Shown here piece after piece: positions 63,471-64,000 of a stretch of DNA of 64,000 nucleotides; position 1 is the stretch's first letter; every line of letters begins with the position of its first letter. Below the pieces are notes generated by a model. The model was not told the DNA's origin. It did not search any database and saw only the letters and a list, made by a program, of their open reading frames with translations. The position numbers and the translations under genes were made by a program. Source of the stretch: Marinobacter koreensis (GTDB lineage: Bacteria > Pseudomonadota > Gammaproteobacteria > Pseudomonadales > Oleiphilaceae); contig NZ_JAKZAJ010000001.1 of the NCBI RefSeq assembly GCF_023156285.1, forward strand, positions 372,001-436,000. Reading direction: 5' to 3'.

Positions 63471-63504
63471 ACAGGCCAGCCGGCACTCCGTCCGGTTGGC
63501 CTGT
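63471..63504 (+). terminator. Hairpin after the yiaD-like gene
   Basis: ACAGGCCAGCCGG pairs with CCGGTTGGCCTGT (one mismatch) around an 8-nt loop, 18 bp after the stop. The T tract is weak, so confidence is moderate. Confidence 0.5.
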
Positions 63505-63538
63505 CGGATCCGCGCAGTCCCTGGTTTGACTGCCGGGT

Positions 63539-64000
63539 TTATTCCTTTTCCGTTCCCCTTCCCGTTGTTTCGGTTCCAGGCAGTAACAGGCTTGCGAGGC
63601 TGAAGCTTATGGTCCAGCAGATCATCAGCGTCCACAGATCGTGAGACAGAAAGTGTGCGCCCCGGAATTGCTGCGCAATGCCGAAAACAAGCCCCATTAG
63701 CAGCCCTGTTGCAAGCCCCAGGAAACGCCAGCGGGGGCGCCAGGCTGCCAGGAAAAAATACAGGGCGATCCAGGCATAGCCGGCACTGGCGTGACCGGCA
63801 GGGAAACAGGCCGTGTCCGGCATGGTGTCCGGTCGCGTCGCCAGGAGACCGACGAAGGGCTGGTCGCCCCCGTAGCGCATCAGGTTCCAGGGACAGTCCA
63901 TGGGCACCAGGTGCTTGATGACTGACACGGCCAGCGTTGACAGTCCCACTGCCAGAAACAGGTACAGTAACGGTCGTCGCCAGCGGATGGCGCGTTTGGT
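63539..64000 (-). CDS. PAP2-superfamily membrane protein (5' end missing)
   Basis: A PAP2/lipid phosphatase-like membrane protein cut off by the window edge. The reading frame continues without stop from 63949 to the window end, so the GTG at 63949 is not the true start. Catalytic motifs in the visible part: CFPAGHASAGYAW (phosphatase domain 2 pattern) and FRGAHFLSHDLWT (domain 3 with the catalytic His and Asp). Related proteins dephosphorylate undecaprenyl or other lipid phosphates or lipid A. The C-terminal tail is short and charged (ETTGRGTEKE). Confidence 0.8.
   Translation of the reverse strand, partial: TKRAIRWRRPLLYLFLAVGLSTLAVSVIKHLVPMDCPWNLMRYGGDQPFVGLLATRPDTMPDTACFPAGHASAGYAWIALYFFLAAWRPRWRFLGLATGLLMGLVFGIAQQFRGAHFLSHDLWTLMICWTISFSLASLLLPGTETTGRGTEKE

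Overview
The window looks like the chromosome of a GC-rich, marine, hydrocarbon- and lipid-using gammaproteobacterium of the Marinobacter type. That assignment is an inference from gene content: AlkB-type alkane hydroxylase beside acyl-CoA dehydrogenase and enoyl-CoA hydratase genes, a FadH-type dienoyl-CoA reductase, two acyl-CoA synthetases, a fused-subunit Mrp Na+/H+ antiporter, a DUF6316 protein, and many TTG and GTG starts. I see no rRNA, tRNA, CRISPR array, insertion sequence or prophage.

Layout. 1-12.6 kb: acyl-CoA synthetase, LysR regulator, SLT-like protein, MBL hydrolase, M24-fold hydrolase, parvulin, YbiT ABC-F, a DUF1415 gene bracketed by two long palindromic repeats, spermidine-synthase-like protein, sirtuin, PF10118 protein. 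12.7-16.9 kb: NSS-type transporter, leucine dehydrogenase and divergent azlCD, with a 16-bp palindrome between them. 16.9-25.6 kb: DUF3750, dodecin, pncB, FemAB-like protein, Spy/CpxP-like protein divergent from cpxRA, yigZ, DUF4136 lipoprotein, yciH. 25.7-37.7 kb: dadA, acyl-CoA ligase, ppnP, six-gene mrp operon, fadH. 37.7-43.5 kb: GlxA-type AraC regulator, acyl-CoA dehydrogenase, enoyl-CoA hydratase and alkB, with two more palindromic repeats flanking the dehydrogenase-hydratase pair. 43.5-48.1 kb: acidic lipoprotein, then two tandem alkaline phosphatases and an unknown secreted protein, preceded by Pho-box-like repeats. 48.4-53.4 kb: chemotaxis receptor, OmpA protein and thrombospondin-type-3 lipoprotein. 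53.4-64 kb: DUF6316, MFS transporter, rlmJ-unknown-mscS operon, orphan TRAP binding protein, DMT transporter, GIY-YIG protein, two alpha/beta hydrolases, YiaD-like lipoprotein, and a PAP2 protein cut by the window edge.

How the genes fit together. Fatty-acid and alkane catabolism (alkB, acyl-CoA synthetases, fadE-like, ech, fadH), leucine metabolism and transport, sodium/pH homeostasis (Mrp), envelope stress (cpxRA with a Spy-like partner) and phosphate scavenging (tandem phosphatases) are the readable themes.

The least explained material is: (i) four intergenic palindromic elements whose outer stems differ between copies but pair within each copy; (ii) the two histidine-variant alkaline phosphatases with an unknown partner; (iii) an unknown 418-residue protein coupled to MscS; (iv) five small ORFs of 42-68 codons with good ribosome-binding sites or start-stop coupling. 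I found no large new defence or biosynthetic system.
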